A stretch of 64,000 nucleotides of DNA, taken from Prosthecobacter gellanilyticus. Its GTDB lineage: Bacteria; Verrucomicrobiota; Verrucomicrobiia; Verrucomicrobiales; Verrucomicrobiaceae. The first letter of the stretch is position 1. Every line of letters begins with the position of its first letter. Made by a program: the position numbers and the translations under genes. Of this stretch, positions 26,467 through 34,921 are shown piece by piece. The notes below the pieces were generated by a model. The model was not told the DNA's origin and searched no databases. It saw only the letters and a program-made list of their open reading frames with translations. The DNA lies in assembly GCF_007992435.1 (NCBI RefSeq), contig NZ_BKAG01000009.1, positions 124,001 to 188,000 of the forward strand, read 5' to 3'.

Positions 26467-27006
26467 TCAGACGCCGCGGTTTGTGCTGCATAGAGTTGAC
26501 CGACGTGACTCCAGTCGATGACGGGTGACTGGCAAGCTCCAGGCAAAAATGCATAAGGAAATGAGCCAGACTGAATGGAGAGCGAGCATGTTCCAGGCAT
26601 ACATTCCGTCTGCACCGAGCGAGTCCCAGAATCCAAGGACGACATGGTCATGTGAGCGAGTAGAAATGTAGACGAACGCGATCGCGATGCATGTGCATGC
26701 GGGCACCCCGGCTAAGAGCAAGATCCGAGGCAGGGGCAGCCTCGGGGCTGGAGGGCGGGGATGCATGGCCGAAGACACAACTGCCAGAAGGAGGAAGTAG
26801 AGCCCGGCAGCGAATGGCGGGATGGCGTATGTTTCATCGACGTAGACCATGGAGTCTGCCATCTCCGCGAGACGAAGAAACCCGACCGTGCACAATCCAA
26901 ATCCGATCATCAATGCCAGCGCCACGGACACGAATGGATACCTCTGCTTCGGCGATGACTGTGGCTGCTCACTCTGTTCTAAGTCTGGCGGTTGGATCGC
27001 GCTCAT
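26467..27006 (-). CDS. Four-helix membrane protein (179 aa)
   Basis: From ATG 27006 a polar N-terminus of about 25 residues is followed by four hydrophobic segments: FVSVALALMIGFGLCTVGFL, FAAGLYFLLLAVVSSAM, ILLLAGVPACTCIAIAFVYI and MLALHSVWLISLCIFAW. The frame runs 81 codons further upstream, but that part lacks any protein-like pattern. No family is recognised. It is a plausible gene because the hydrophobic pattern is regular. It lies in a short block of orphan genes with lower G+C and converges with the DUF6210-like gene. Confidence 0.55.
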   Translation of the reverse strand: MSAIQPPDLEQSEQPQSSPKQRYPFVSVALALMIGFGLCTVGFLRLAEMADSMVYVDETYAIPPFAAGLYFLLLAVVSSAMHPRPPAPRLPLPRILLLAGVPACTCIAIAFVYISTRSHDHVVLGFWDSLGADGMYAWNMLALHSVWLISLCIFAWSLPVTRHRLESRRSTLCSTNRGV

Positions 27007-27136
27007 GGGGTGAGTGGGACAGGCAATGTTGAGCGCCGTTGAATCTACGCAGTGTCGGTTTCGTCCAGCCCGTTCGAGGAAACAAAGGTGTGCCCCCACG
27101 ATATGCTCATCGAGATCAGCACTCATGGAGCCATGG

Positions 27137-27574
27137 CTACATTGGGGTCTTCTCCAAATCCTTGAAGTAGGTGGAGAAGATGTCGCAAGCATAACTATAA
27201 GTTGCCCATCTCTCGTCGTCCTCGGTCTTGTAGCTGAGGCCGAAACCATTATCGAGCACCTGGTCGAATGAAGATTCGCCTGCGTAGGCCTCCAGAAAAT
27301 AGATCAGCTTTTTGATGCGTTGTGCCCCCGTGTTCCGATACCGGTCGGTATTGTGGATGACCGCCACGACCTTTCCCTCTTTGGCTGTGACGTGGAGGAG
27401 GTAGTCGGGCAGCTCGAGTCTGTAGTCAGTGCTGTCCATCCATTCACTCGGCGAATCGCTGGGCGATAGCTCTGGAAGCCGGTTTTGCAGGGATGCAAAG
27501 TCTTCGCCCAGAGGCGCCTCGATCATCTTGGGCTTGCGAAGTAAAGCGAGTCTGAGCCGGAAGAACAGTGACAT
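27137..27574 (-). CDS. Hypothetical protein (145 aa)
   Basis: The frame starts at ATG 27574 and encodes a soluble protein with a basic N-terminus (MSLFFRLRLALLRKPKM). A mixed alpha/beta body follows, including YLLHVTAKEGKVVAVIHNTD and AQRIKKLIYFLEAYAGE. No motif or family is recognised. Base composition resembles the two orphan genes to its left. It lies 84 bp downstream of the acyltransferase gene on the same strand and could be a trailing member of that unit. Confidence 0.55.
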   Translation of the reverse strand: MSLFFRLRLALLRKPKMIEAPLGEDFASLQNRLPELSPSDSPSEWMDSTDYRLELPDYLLHVTAKEGKVVAVIHNTDRYRNTGAQRIKKLIYFLEAYAGESSFDQVLDNGFGLSYKTEDDERWATYSYACDIFSTYFKDLEKTPM

Positions 27575-27658
27575 GAGGTGCCGGGTCTTTCTGAATCCAC
27601 ACTATGTGAGCGCGATCTACCCGGTGGAGTCAATAGCATTGAAGGCGATCTGCGATTG

Positions 27659-28618
27659 CTACTTTCCTTCCCCTTCCACCAGCTTCCTGAAAGGCTCGTA
27701 GCGGTTCGCATAGTCGGGATACGCGGGATCGCGTTCGGTGCCGGGGAGGTAGCGCCAGTGCTTGTACATCCAGAGCCAGCCTTCGGGGTAGGCGCGGATG
27801 GCTTTTTCAAAGTGATCCCACACGCGCTGGGTGAGGGCTTGAGTATCGTCATCGGGCTGGGGGCGGATGGCCTCGAAAATCTGCACCTGGTAGGTGCCAT
27901 CGCTTGCGGGCTGGCAGACGCCGGTGATGATGGAAAGGCCGAGGCGCCTCGCGAGCTCCACATGCAGCGTGGGCACACAGGTCTTCATGCCAAAGCATTC
28001 GATGACGGTGGCGGCTCTGCCGGGTTTGATGTTGAGGTCGGTGAGCAGGCCGGCGTGGCCCTGGCGCTTCAGCGCCTTCATGAGCTTCAGCATGGCGCTC
28101 TCCTGTGAGATGACGGTGTGGCCGCTGTGCTCGCGCAGGCGCTTGAAGATAAGGGTGAGTTCCGGATTTTTAAAATCCTGCGCCACCACGGTGAAGGGCA
28201 CTTTGCGAAATCCCCAGATGAGGCTGACGAACTCGAAGTTTCCGAAGTGCGGCGTGACCCAGACGGCGCCGGTTTCGCGCGCCTTCGTCTCGGCTTCGGG
28301 ATCATCCATGCGGATGCTGACATGCTTCTGCCAGTTTTCCTGGGTCAGGGCCTGGGCCCAGAAGAGATCGAGGAAGGTGCGGGCGAAGTTTTGATAGGAG
28401 CCGATCGTGATGCGGCGGACGTCAGCATGACTCAAGGTGCCGCGAAAGGCGGCGCGGAGGTTTTGCCGCGCGGTGCGGCGGCCGCGGGAGTCCGCCAGAT
28501 AGGCGATCCGGCCCACGCCACGGGCCAAGGCCATGATGAACCAGCGCGGCAGGCGCGGCAGCAGCCAGGCGGCGAATGCCACCAGGGCGGTTTCAAAGAA
28601 ATATCGGAGCTTCTTCAC
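27659..28618 (-). CDS. LpxL/HtrB-family lipid A-type acyltransferase (about 319 aa)
   Basis: The family transfers a secondary acyl chain to lipid A or similar glycolipids at the inner membrane. An N-terminal hydrophobic helix (YFFETALVAFAAWLLPRLP) is followed by the catalytic motif TPHFGNFEFVSLIWG, with His and Glu in H-x4-E form. TVVAQDFKNPELTLIFKRLR and LLTDLNIKPGRAATVIECFG follow, matching the substrate-binding and VDQ-type region of HtrB. AYPEGWLWMYKHWRYLP is a family end signature. I chose GTG 28618 because an ATG at 28705 would overlap the divergent peptidase gene. Its presence implies an outer membrane with lipid A-like lipid. Confidence 0.85.
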   Translation of the reverse strand: MKKLRYFFETALVAFAAWLLPRLPRWFIMALARGVGRIAYLADSRGRRTARQNLRAAFRGTLSHADVRRITIGSYQNFARTFLDLFWAQALTQENWQKHVSIRMDDPEAETKARETGAVWVTPHFGNFEFVSLIWGFRKVPFTVVAQDFKNPELTLIFKRLREHSGHTVISQESAMLKLMKALKRQGHAGLLTDLNIKPGRAATVIECFGMKTCVPTLHVELARRLGLSIITGVCQPASDGTYQVQIFEAIRPQPDDDTQALTQRVWDHFEKAIRAYPEGWLWMYKHWRYLPGTERDPAYPDYANRYEPFRKLVEGEGK

Positions 28619-28661
28619 CTTGGCAGTTGGACGAATGGAAAAAGGCGTTACAGGTGCAGGT

Positions 28662-29663
28662 ATGGCAGTGCCCAACCTCACATCCATTCTCAAGAGAATT
28701 CTCAAAGCGCCTACCGCTCCTTTTCATGAATATCATGTCCGGGCGGAGATCGAGGCACTGCTGAAAGACTGCCCCAATGTGAAGCTGAAGCGCGACAAGT
28801 TCGGCAACTTGATGGCGACCTACAAGAGCGGCAAGAGCAAGAGCAGCCCGACCTGGGTGCTGGGCGCGCACATGGATCACCCGGCCTTTGTGAAGAAGCC
28901 GAACAGCAAGAAGAGCGAGTGGGATTTCCTGGGCGGTGTGCCGCAGGATCTGGTGGATGCCGGTGTGAAGCGCGGCCTGCGCAGCAAGCCCACGGGAGCT
29001 ATCGCTACATGGAATTTCCCCACGCAGATCAGTTTTGAAAAGATCGAGGCGACCGCCTGTGACGACCTCATCGGTTGCGCGGTGATCGTGGCCACTTTCT
29101 GGGAGCTGGCCTCCCTGAACCTGAGCACCACCTGTCATGCGGTCTTCACGCGTGCGGAGGAGGTGGGCTTCCTCGGAGCCTGGCATCTGGCGCAGAAGTG
29201 GCCTTTCGGGAAGAATGACGTTTTCCTTTCCATCGAGACGAGCCGTCCGGTGAATGGCGCGGTGATGGGCAGCGGCCCGGTGGTGCGCGTGGGAGATCGC
29301 ATGTCGGTCTTTGATAGTGAAGGCGTGGCGGTGCTGATGACGACTGCGAAGGAGCAGGGCATCCGCGTGCAGCGTTGTCTGCTGGATGCCGGTGCTTGTG
29401 AAGCCACGGCGGTGCAGGCTGCTGGCTATCGCGCTGTCGGTGTCTCGGTGCCTTTGGGCAACTACCACAATCTGGACGCGAACAAGGAGATCGCTCCTGA
29501 GTACGTGATGATGAATGACGTGCGTTCCTTGATCGATCTGCTGAAGGCTCTCGTAGCCACGAAGCATGATGGCATCGGCGAGCGGACCATCCGCGAGCGT
29601 GTGGAAGTGCGCATGGAAGAATACGGTCCGCATCTCAAGGCAGCAGCAAAGCTGTTCAAGTGA
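28662..29663 (+). CDS. M42/M20-type zinc aminopeptidase-like protein (333 aa)
   Basis: The co-catalytic zinc site can be read off: AHMDHPAF (His70, Asp72), ACDDLIGCA (bridging Asp near 134-135), TRAEEVGFLGA (catalytic Glu166 and ligand Glu167), SIETSRPV, and GNYHN with the last His. This order fits M42 glutamyl/cellulase-type aminopeptidases or close M28/M20 relatives, which are cytoplasmic peptidases cutting short peptides. Start 28662 is chosen by the sequence MAVPNLTSILKRIL; an in-frame ATG at 28635 is possible. It is divergent from the acyltransferase gene with only about 40 bp between starts, so promoters must overlap. Confidence 0.85.
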   Translation: MAVPNLTSILKRILKAPTAPFHEYHVRAEIEALLKDCPNVKLKRDKFGNLMATYKSGKSKSSPTWVLGAHMDHPAFVKKPNSKKSEWDFLGGVPQDLVDAGVKRGLRSKPTGAIATWNFPTQISFEKIEATACDDLIGCAVIVATFWELASLNLSTTCHAVFTRAEEVGFLGAWHLAQKWPFGKNDVFLSIETSRPVNGAVMGSGPVVRVGDRMSVFDSEGVAVLMTTAKEQGIRVQRCLLDAGACEATAVQAAGYRAVGVSVPLGNYHNLDANKEIAPEYVMMNDVRSLIDLLKALVATKHDGIGERTIRERVEVRMEEYGPHLKAAAKLFK

Positions 29664-29708
29664 GCTGACGCCTTCGTGCAGAGCCAAGCAGACGCTGCTT
29701 GGCTTGGC

Positions 29709-30476
29709 TCAGGTACCGGCGGTCGTGGCGCTTTTCCGGCATTCGCTTGGCGACATGCCGGTGACGGCGCGGAAGGCACGGGTAAATGCGCTGTGATCTG
29801 AGAACCCGCACTCCAGCGCGATCTCGGCGATGGAAGCATCTGTTTCCCGTAATAGACGCGAGCCTGCGGTGATGCGGGTTTTGGTGATCAACTGCATGGG
29901 GCTGATGCCGTGGATGCGCTTGATCACGCGGGCAAAGCGCGCGGAGCTCATGCCGGATTTTTTGGCGAGTGACGAAGGACTCAGGGGCTGGTCAAACGAG
30001 CTTTCGAGATGGCGCAGGGCCACGGCGATCGCGGGTGGCACGTCGTCGCGGCTTACCAGCGCGGTGAGATCTTTGGAGATGCCGATGAGTCCGGTGACGC
30101 GGCCGTGCTCGTCGCGGATGGGGATCTTGCTGGTGAGACCCCACACAGGCTTGTGAGGCTTCCGCCAGAACATCTCCAGGCGCTCGATGATGGGCCGCCC
30201 GGTGCGCAGGACCTGCGCGTCTTGCTCGGTGGGGATGCGGCCGAAGTCGCCTGGGCAGACATCACAGGGACGTCTACCGATCATCTGGGCTTTTTCGCTG
30301 AGTCCGTGCCGCTCGACGAGGGAGTGGTTGACGACGACGTAGCGCCCTGCGGCATCCTTGATGAAAAACGCCGTGTCGTGCATGAGATCGGCGATCTGCT
30401 CGATGTGAGTCGTGTCGATGAGCAAGGCTCCCTTGTCAGAGAACAGTCCTGGGAGACCCGTGTTCGGTTTTTTCAT
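29709..30476 (-). CDS. AraC-family regulator with N-terminal PAS-like domain (255 aa)
   Basis: Residues 20-135 form a PAS-type sensor (DTAFFIKDAAGRYVVVNHS ... VTGLIGISKDLT). It contains an unusual CDVCPGDF segment whose two cysteines could bind metal or sense redox state. Residues 155-250 are a double helix-turn-helix AraC domain with the usual second half (IAEIALECGFSDHSAFTRAF and VTGMSP). Start 30476 is chosen as the first ATG before the PAS; a longer frame to 30548 has no support. It is divergent from the C39-like/sulfatase operon, 119 bp away, and is the natural candidate to regulate it. Confidence 0.85.
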   Translation of the reverse strand: MKKPNTGLPGLFSDKGALLIDTTHIEQIADLMHDTAFFIKDAAGRYVVVNHSLVERHGLSEKAQMIGRRPCDVCPGDFGRIPTEQDAQVLRTGRPIIERLEMFWRKPHKPVWGLTSKIPIRDEHGRVTGLIGISKDLTALVSRDDVPPAIAVALRHLESSFDQPLSPSSLAKKSGMSSARFARVIKRIHGISPMQLITKTRITAGSRLLRETDASIAEIALECGFSDHSAFTRAFRAVTGMSPSECRKSATTAGT

Positions 30477-30595
30477 GCGATGCGAGGTTGAGCAACGGCC
30501 CTGGGGTGAACGCCTTTGCATCCACACACGCATTTGTGCGGCTTTCACTGCCTGTGGCGGCCATTCGAGTCAAGACGCTGGCGGCAAACTCAGTC

Positions 30596-31897
30596 ATGGT
30601 CGGCGTTGCTGTGAGAACTTTTCCGCCATCACTCATCCTGACCGTTGCTGCCATGCTGATGCACTCTTCTGCTTCCCTGGCGGCTGCCGCTGAACTCAAT
30701 GCACCTTCATCTCTGCGGGCCAAGGCGGCGAGTGGAGACGCCGCCGCGCAGCTCTCGCTCGCCATGGCGCTGCGTGATGGCAAAGGCGCCGAGAAAAACG
30801 ATGCCGAGGCCATGCAGTGGGCTCACAAGGCGGCGGATCAGGGACATGCGGGCGCGATGGATTTCATCGGCTTCGCCTATCTGCGCGGTGCGGTGGTGAA
30901 ACGGAATCCCGAGGTCGCGTTTGGCTACTTCAAAGCAGCGGCGGATGAATCCTCGCAGGCCGCCTTCAACCTCGGTCAGTGCTATTTCGGCGCGCAAGGC
31001 ACGGCCCAGGATTGCACGAGGGCGCTGGAATGGTGGGTGAAGGCCGCGGATCAAGGTCACGGCCGCGCGGCCGCCACGGCAGCGATGGCTTACCATGCGG
31101 GCGAAGGCATCCCACGCGATGCGGTGAAGGCCCGCCGCCTGGCTGAACGTGCCGCAGAGCTGAACAATCCGGCCGGCCTCGTTTTTCTGGGGGAGCTGCA
31201 ATTCCAGGCGGGTGAATTCGAGGCCGCGAAGGCGAGCTGGATTCGGGCTTCCAAACTCCTTCCCACGCAAGCGACCGGTCATCCTTCGCAGCCTTCTGAC
31301 AATGCTTCCGCGCAGCAGGCCGCGGACCTTTTGAGGATCATGAACTACCGCCAGCGCAAGGGCGAGCCGGGCAAGTTCGCCCATGTGCCGATGCCACACA
31401 TCCTTCAGGGCTATAACAACTGCGGCTCCACCGCGTGCGCGACGTTTGCGCGCTTCCAAGGCAGCGAGATCTGCGGCTGGGATTTTAAGAAACTCTGCCC
31501 CTCACCTCTCGGCACCGGCACGGACTGGGGACATCTGCTGGATGCCTCGGCGAAGATCGGCCAGAAGTGGAAGCTCACGACCTTCACGCCTGATGAGGAA
31601 GGTTTCGAAAAGGCCACCGCCATGCTGCGAAGCGAGCTGGATGATGGCCGCCCGGTCGTGGTCGATTTCAAATACATCGGCCCGCAATACCCGAACGGCA
31701 GTGCGGGGCACACGCTGAGTGTTTGCGGCTACATCGCGGAGGAGGACCTCTACATCCTCTGCAATCCCGCCGTGGCCACACCTGGGCTGCAGCTCATCAC
31801 CGCCGCGGATTTGAAGGATTTCTGGCGCTCCGACCACTATGGCGCGCTGTCCAAAGGCGTGCTCTCCCGTCCCGCGTTTGTCATTGATCGCTCATGA
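30596..31897 (+). CDS. Exported Sel1-repeat protein with C39-like peptidase domain (433 aa)
   Basis: A signal peptide (about 1-33) is followed by Sel1-type helical repeats at about 40-225 (for example DAEAMQWAHKAADQGHAGAM and TRALEWWVKAADQGHGRAAA). The C-terminal domain is papain-like of C39 type: Gln271 and Cys276 in QGYNNCGSTACATFARF, His372 in SAGHTLSVCGY, and CNP (Asn390) where C39 enzymes have Asp-Pro. The Asn may reduce activity or substitute functionally. ATG 30596 is preferred over the TTG at 30488. It leads the sulfatase operon, overlapping the next gene by ATGA, and may process a peptide in the same exported system. Confidence 0.8.
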   Translation: MVGVAVRTFPPSLILTVAAMLMHSSASLAAAAELNAPSSLRAKAASGDAAAQLSLAMALRDGKGAEKNDAEAMQWAHKAADQGHAGAMDFIGFAYLRGAVVKRNPEVAFGYFKAAADESSQAAFNLGQCYFGAQGTAQDCTRALEWWVKAADQGHGRAAATAAMAYHAGEGIPRDAVKARRLAERAAELNNPAGLVFLGELQFQAGEFEAAKASWIRASKLLPTQATGHPSQPSDNASAQQAADLLRIMNYRQRKGEPGKFAHVPMPHILQGYNNCGSTACATFARFQGSEICGWDFKKLCPSPLGTGTDWGHLLDASAKIGQKWKLTTFTPDEEGFEKATAMLRSELDDGRPVVVDFKYIGPQYPNGSAGHTLSVCGYIAEEDLYILCNPAVATPGLQLITAADLKDFWRSDHYGALSKGVLSRPAFVIDRS

Positions 31898-33360
31898 AAC
31901 CGATCGCCTCCACCTTCCTTGCGCTCCTTGCGTTCTTTGGCGGGCAAGCCGACGCCGCTGACAGCGCGAAGCCTAACATACTTTTGATCTTCGCTGATGA
32001 TGTGGGCTGGGGGGATGCTGGGTGCTACGGGGCCACTCTGGTGAAGACGCCTAACATCGACCGCCTCGCCCGTGAGGGGCAGCGCTTTGTCAATGGTCAT
32101 GCCTCGGCGGCTGTCTGCACGCCCACGCGCTACTCGCTAATCACCGGGCAGTATTCGTGGCGGCATCAGGCGGAGGGATTGAACAAAGGGGTGGCCAAAG
32201 GGGATGCGCCGCTTCTCATCCCAACCACGATGACGACCGCGCCTGGACTGCTGAAGCAGGCGGGCTACCGCACAGCGCTCATTGGCAAATGGCATCTCGG
32301 GTTTGGTCTGACGAAGCCGGATTTCAATCAAGAGCTGCGTCCCGGGCCGCTCGAGACTGGCTTTGATGAATACTTCGGCCTGCCCGCGACGAACGACCGC
32401 ATCCCCGTCGTGTTTGTGCGAGATCATCGTGTGGTGGGGCTCGATCCCGCTGATCCCATCCGCTACAGCTACGATGCTGCCGAGGCCAAGGCTCAGGGCA
32501 TGAGTCCCTGGGCCGCCGGGCGCAACCGCATCGGGTGGGGCACGGGCGGGAAGGCCGCGTGGTGGAAGGACACCGAGATTGCCGAGACGCTCGTCCGCGA
32601 GAGTGTGCAGTTCATCGAGCGCAGCAAGGAGAAGCCGTTTTTCCTGCTCTACGCCCCGCACAATGTGCACGCGCCCGCCATTCCCGGCCCCCGATTTGCC
32701 GGAAGCAGCGGCCTCACTCCGCGTGCTGACATGCTGCAGGAACTGGATGCATGCATCGGCGAGCTGCTCCAGACACTCGACCGTCTCGGCCTAACGAAAA
32801 ATACGCTCATACTTTACAGCAGTGATAATGGTGCCTACGTGATCGACGAAAAAGGCCACAAGCCCGGCGGTCCTTTTCGCGGCAAAAAATCCCAGCTCTG
32901 GGAGGGCGGGCACCGCGTGCCTTTCGTCGTCCGCTGGCCCGCGCGCATCCAGCCTGGTGTGTCTGCGGACCTCGTCTCCACGCTCGACATGCCTGCGACC
33001 ATCTGCGCTGCCGCCGGGATCACGCTGCCGAAAGGCTCACTGCCCGACAGCTACAATCTGCTGCCCGCGATGCTTGGCGAAAAAGACGCGCCCAAACGCG
33101 ATCACCTCATCCTCATGAGCGGCAACGGCGACCTTGCCATCCGGAGTGGCCATTTGAAATATGTCCCCGACCTCTCCCTTGCTGATGGCTGGTATGCGAA
33201 CAAAAAGAAAAGCGCCACAGCCCGCAATCTCCCCGGCCTCTACGACCTCGCCAAAGACTCCGGCGAAACCCAGAACTTGCTACCCGGACGATCCGCCGAA
33301 GGCCAACACCTCGCCGATCTGCTGGCAAGGGACCAGGCCAGCATGGTGACCCGCCCCTGA
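31894..33360 (+). CDS. Sulfatase 1, Cys-type arylsulfatase family (488 aa)
   Basis: An exported sulfatase (signal peptide 1-22). Metal-site Asp35-Asp36 lie in IFADDVGWGD, and the formylglycine signature is C75-T-P-T-R79 in CTPTRYSLITG. The downstream segment GKWHLGFG is the usual second signature. Cys must be converted to formylglycine; no maturase gene is in the window. DNGAYV and GGHRVPFVVRWPARI complete the family pattern. It overlaps the C39-like gene by 4 bp and is followed by another sulfatase after 40 bp. It probably removes sulfate esters from a polysaccharide in the periplasm. Confidence 0.93.
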   Translation: MKPIASTFLALLAFFGGQADAADSAKPNILLIFADDVGWGDAGCYGATLVKTPNIDRLAREGQRFVNGHASAAVCTPTRYSLITGQYSWRHQAEGLNKGVAKGDAPLLIPTTMTTAPGLLKQAGYRTALIGKWHLGFGLTKPDFNQELRPGPLETGFDEYFGLPATNDRIPVVFVRDHRVVGLDPADPIRYSYDAAEAKAQGMSPWAAGRNRIGWGTGGKAAWWKDTEIAETLVRESVQFIERSKEKPFFLLYAPHNVHAPAIPGPRFAGSSGLTPRADMLQELDACIGELLQTLDRLGLTKNTLILYSSDNGAYVIDEKGHKPGGPFRGKKSQLWEGGHRVPFVVRWPARIQPGVSADLVSTLDMPATICAAAGITLPKGSLPDSYNLLPAMLGEKDAPKRDHLILMSGNGDLAIRSGHLKYVPDLSLADGWYANKKKSATARNLPGLYDLAKDSGETQNLLPGRSAEGQHLADLLARDQASMVTRP

Positions 33361-33400
33361 CATCTGTGAGGGCTCAAGCGATCAAGGAAATGACGACTGC

Positions 33401-34921
33401 ATGAACTGCCTGCTCACCTTCATCATCTCGCTGGCTTTGCTCTGCGGCACCTTGGCGGCGGACAAGCCAAACATCGTCATCATCCTTGCCGATGATCTAG
33501 GTTATGGCGATGTGCGTTGCTACAATACCGACTCGAAGGTGTCGACGCCGAACATCGACAAGCTTGCGAGCGAGGGCATGCGTTTCACGGATGCACACAG
33601 TCCGGCCACCGTCTGTACGCCGTCACGTTACAGTCTGATGACAGGGCAGATGGCTTTCCGTGTGCCACGAGGTGGAACGGTCTTCACGGGAGCGGGCGGG
33701 CCGTCATTGATCTCTCCGGGGAGGCTGACGCTGCCGGCGATGCTGAAGCAGCAGGGCTACGCGACTGCCGCGATCGGCAAATGGCATATCGGCCTAACGT
33801 TTCGTGATTCCGAAGGCAAACCCATCCACAAGGACGGCATCGAAGCCGTCCGCCGCACCGACTTTTCACGTCGAATCGAAGGCGGGCCGCTTGATCATGG
33901 TTTTGATCACTTCTTTGGCACTGCGTGCTGTCCCACCACCGACTGGCTCTATGCATTTATCGACGGTGATCGTATTCCCGCGCCGCCAATGGGACCGATC
34001 GATCGCTCCACGCTGCCGAAGCATCCGTATGCGAATGACTGCCGCGGAGGTCTGATCGCGCCGGATTACCCGATGGAAGAGGTGGACATGCTGTTTCTGC
34101 AAAAGAGCCGTGAGTTCATCACGCAGCACGCGAGCAAGTCACCGAAGCAGCCTTTCTTTCTCTACCACGCCACGCAGGCCGTGCATCTGCCGTCCTTCCC
34201 TGGAAAGGACTTCCGTGGAAAAACGCAGGCCGGGCCGCATGGTGACTTCATCGCCGAGTTCGATCACGTCGTTGGCGAGTTGATGCGCGAGCTTGAGAAA
34301 AGCGGCCTCGCCGACAACACGCTGGTCATCCTGAGTAGTGACAACGGCCCTGAAACCACGGCCGTCGTCCACATGCGCGCCGATCACGCCCATGACGGTG
34401 CCAAACCCTGGCGCGGGGTGAAGCGCGACTCCTGGGAGGGCGGGCACCGCGTGCCGTTCATCGTGCGCTGGCCTGCCCGCGTCAAAGGGGGCACGACGAG
34501 TGATCAACTGACGTGCCTCACTGACATCATGGCCACCGTCGCCGCCATCACTGGCTGCGAGTTGCCGCGCGATGCTGCGGAGGACAGTTTCAATCTCCTT
34601 GCCGCCCTCGAAGGCAAAGCCACTGCTCCTATCCGCCCCTATTTGATCACTCAAGCCTTCAGCGGCTCTCGCACGCTTTCCATTCGTCGCGGTCAGTGGA
34701 AATACATCCACCACCGCGGATCCGGCGGAAACAACTACGAGAGAGGCGAGATGGCCTCCTATGCCCTGGCTGAAGCCACGCCGGAAGTCCCCGCCCAACT
34801 TTACGACCTCGCCACTGACCCCGGCGAGACGACCAATCTTTACTCAAGGAAGCCTGAGATCGTGAGGGAACTCAAAGCCCTGCTGGACCTTTCCAAAACT
34901 GCGGGCCGCAGCCGTCCATGA
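33401..34921 (+). CDS. Sulfatase 2, Cys-type arylsulfatase family (506 aa)
   Basis: A signal peptide (about 1-20) precedes a typical sulfatase: Asp31-Asp32 in ILADDLGYGD, C72-T-P-S-R76 in CTPSRYSLMTG, GKWHIGLTF, HATQAVHLPS and SSDNGPET. The C-terminal subdomain carries GGHRVPFIVRWPARVKGG. It differs from sulfatase 1 in the insert after GKWHIG (PIHKDGIEAVRR), so the two probably have different substrates rather than being recent duplicates. It follows sulfatase 1 by 40 bp and overlaps sulfatase 3 by ATGA. Confidence 0.93.
   Translation: MNCLLTFIISLALLCGTLAADKPNIVIILADDLGYGDVRCYNTDSKVSTPNIDKLASEGMRFTDAHSPATVCTPSRYSLMTGQMAFRVPRGGTVFTGAGGPSLISPGRLTLPAMLKQQGYATAAIGKWHIGLTFRDSEGKPIHKDGIEAVRRTDFSRRIEGGPLDHGFDHFFGTACCPTTDWLYAFIDGDRIPAPPMGPIDRSTLPKHPYANDCRGGLIAPDYPMEEVDMLFLQKSREFITQHASKSPKQPFFLYHATQAVHLPSFPGKDFRGKTQAGPHGDFIAEFDHVVGELMRELEKSGLADNTLVILSSDNGPETTAVVHMRADHAHDGAKPWRGVKRDSWEGGHRVPFIVRWPARVKGGTTSDQLTCLTDIMATVAAITGCELPRDAAEDSFNLLAALEGKATAPIRPYLITQAFSGSRTLSIRRGQWKYIHHRGSGGNNYERGEMASYALAEATPEVPAQLYDLATDPGETTNLYSRKPEIVRELKALLDLSKTAGRSRP

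Noticed and set aside
28593-29687. 364-residue open frame antisense to the M42-like peptidase
   Set aside because: Shadow frame; the plus-strand protein has a full zinc site.
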